DNA of 64,000 nt from Betaproteobacteria bacterium Ga0077527 (GTDB lineage: Bacteria; Pseudomonadota; Gammaproteobacteria; Burkholderiales; SG8-41), in contig LNDW01000022.1 in NCBI GenBank assembly GCA_001464815.1, positions 140,290 through 204,289 of the forward strand. Reading direction: 5' to 3'. Positions 63,923-64,000 of the stretch are shown here, one piece after another. Each line of letters begins with the position of its first letter. Position 1 is the first letter of the stretch. A program made the position numbers and the translations under genes. The notes under the pieces were generated by a model. The model made no database searches. It was not told the origin of the DNA and saw only the letters and a program-made list of their open reading frames with translations.

Positions 63923-64000
63923 AGCCGCAGCGCGCCCTTTGCCGCCGGCGCTGACGTCTCTGTTGCTGCACGCCGCCTGTGTGCCCGCCGGCTTCGTGCT

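Overview
The window reads as chromosomal DNA of a motile, aerobically respiring betaproteobacterium, probably close to Burkholderiales or Rhodocyclales. The reasons are the high GC content, the ctaG / DUF2970 / cox III / SURF1 / ctaA / ctaB / sco order, the TPR lipoprotein-lolB-ispE-tRNA-Gln-prs-rplY-pth-ychF block, flhDC followed by motAB, and a Bug-type (TctC) solute receptor. I cannot name the genus. No transposase, integrase, phage gene or CRISPR array was seen, and genes are densely packed with many 4-nt ATGA/TTGA stop-start overlaps.

Layout. 1-5.6 kb: end of a cytochrome c oxidase locus (ctaG end, cox III, SURF1, heme A synthesis, two Sco-type thioredoxin-fold proteins). 5.6-9.2 kb, minus strand: rpoH, ftsX, ftsE, ftsY; rpoH is preceded by a near-perfect CIRCE (HrcA) operator that overlaps its promoter. 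9.3-13.4 kb: a complementary pair of M16 peptidases, rsmD, coaD, ferredoxin. 13.4-18.2 kb, minus: mutM and a four-gene Gld-like ABC exporter/auxiliary operon. 18.5-25.5 kb: TPR lipoprotein, lolB, ispE, tRNA-Gln, prs, rplY, pth, ychF. 25.6-28.8 kb: ankyrin lipoprotein, EamA permease, HerA-like ATPase. 28.9-32 kb: yebC and ruvCAB. 32-38.7 kb: ybgC-tolQRAB-pal-cpoB and queE-queC. 38.7-43.4 kb: YeeE-type sulfur transporter, tRNA-Lys, trmO, a small membrane protein, an aminotransferase and a cystathionine beta-lyase-like enzyme.

43.5-56.2 kb is the accessory, catabolic-looking part. It has a molybdenum hydroxylase in L-M-S gene order, two CaiB/BaiF CoA-transferases each followed by a VOC-fold gene, an enoyl-CoA hydratase, a malate/lactate-type dehydrogenase, an alpha/beta hydrolase, a Bug receptor, tandem small paralogues and an unannotated 53-residue zinc ribbon. 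It also holds two intergenic repeat elements. The substrate is not evident from sequence.

56.3-64 kb: an mlaC-like gene translationally coupled to a GlrK-QseG-GlrR type two-component operon, then flhDC with a palindromic candidate operator upstream, then motAB with a candidate FliA promoter.

Most of the window is conserved housekeeping. The items most worth a second look are the CIRCE/rpoH promoter, the mlaC-led two-component operon beside flhDC, the leader ORF overlapping the molybdenum hydroxylase start, the zinc-ribbon micro-gene, and the paired CoA-transferase/VOC modules.
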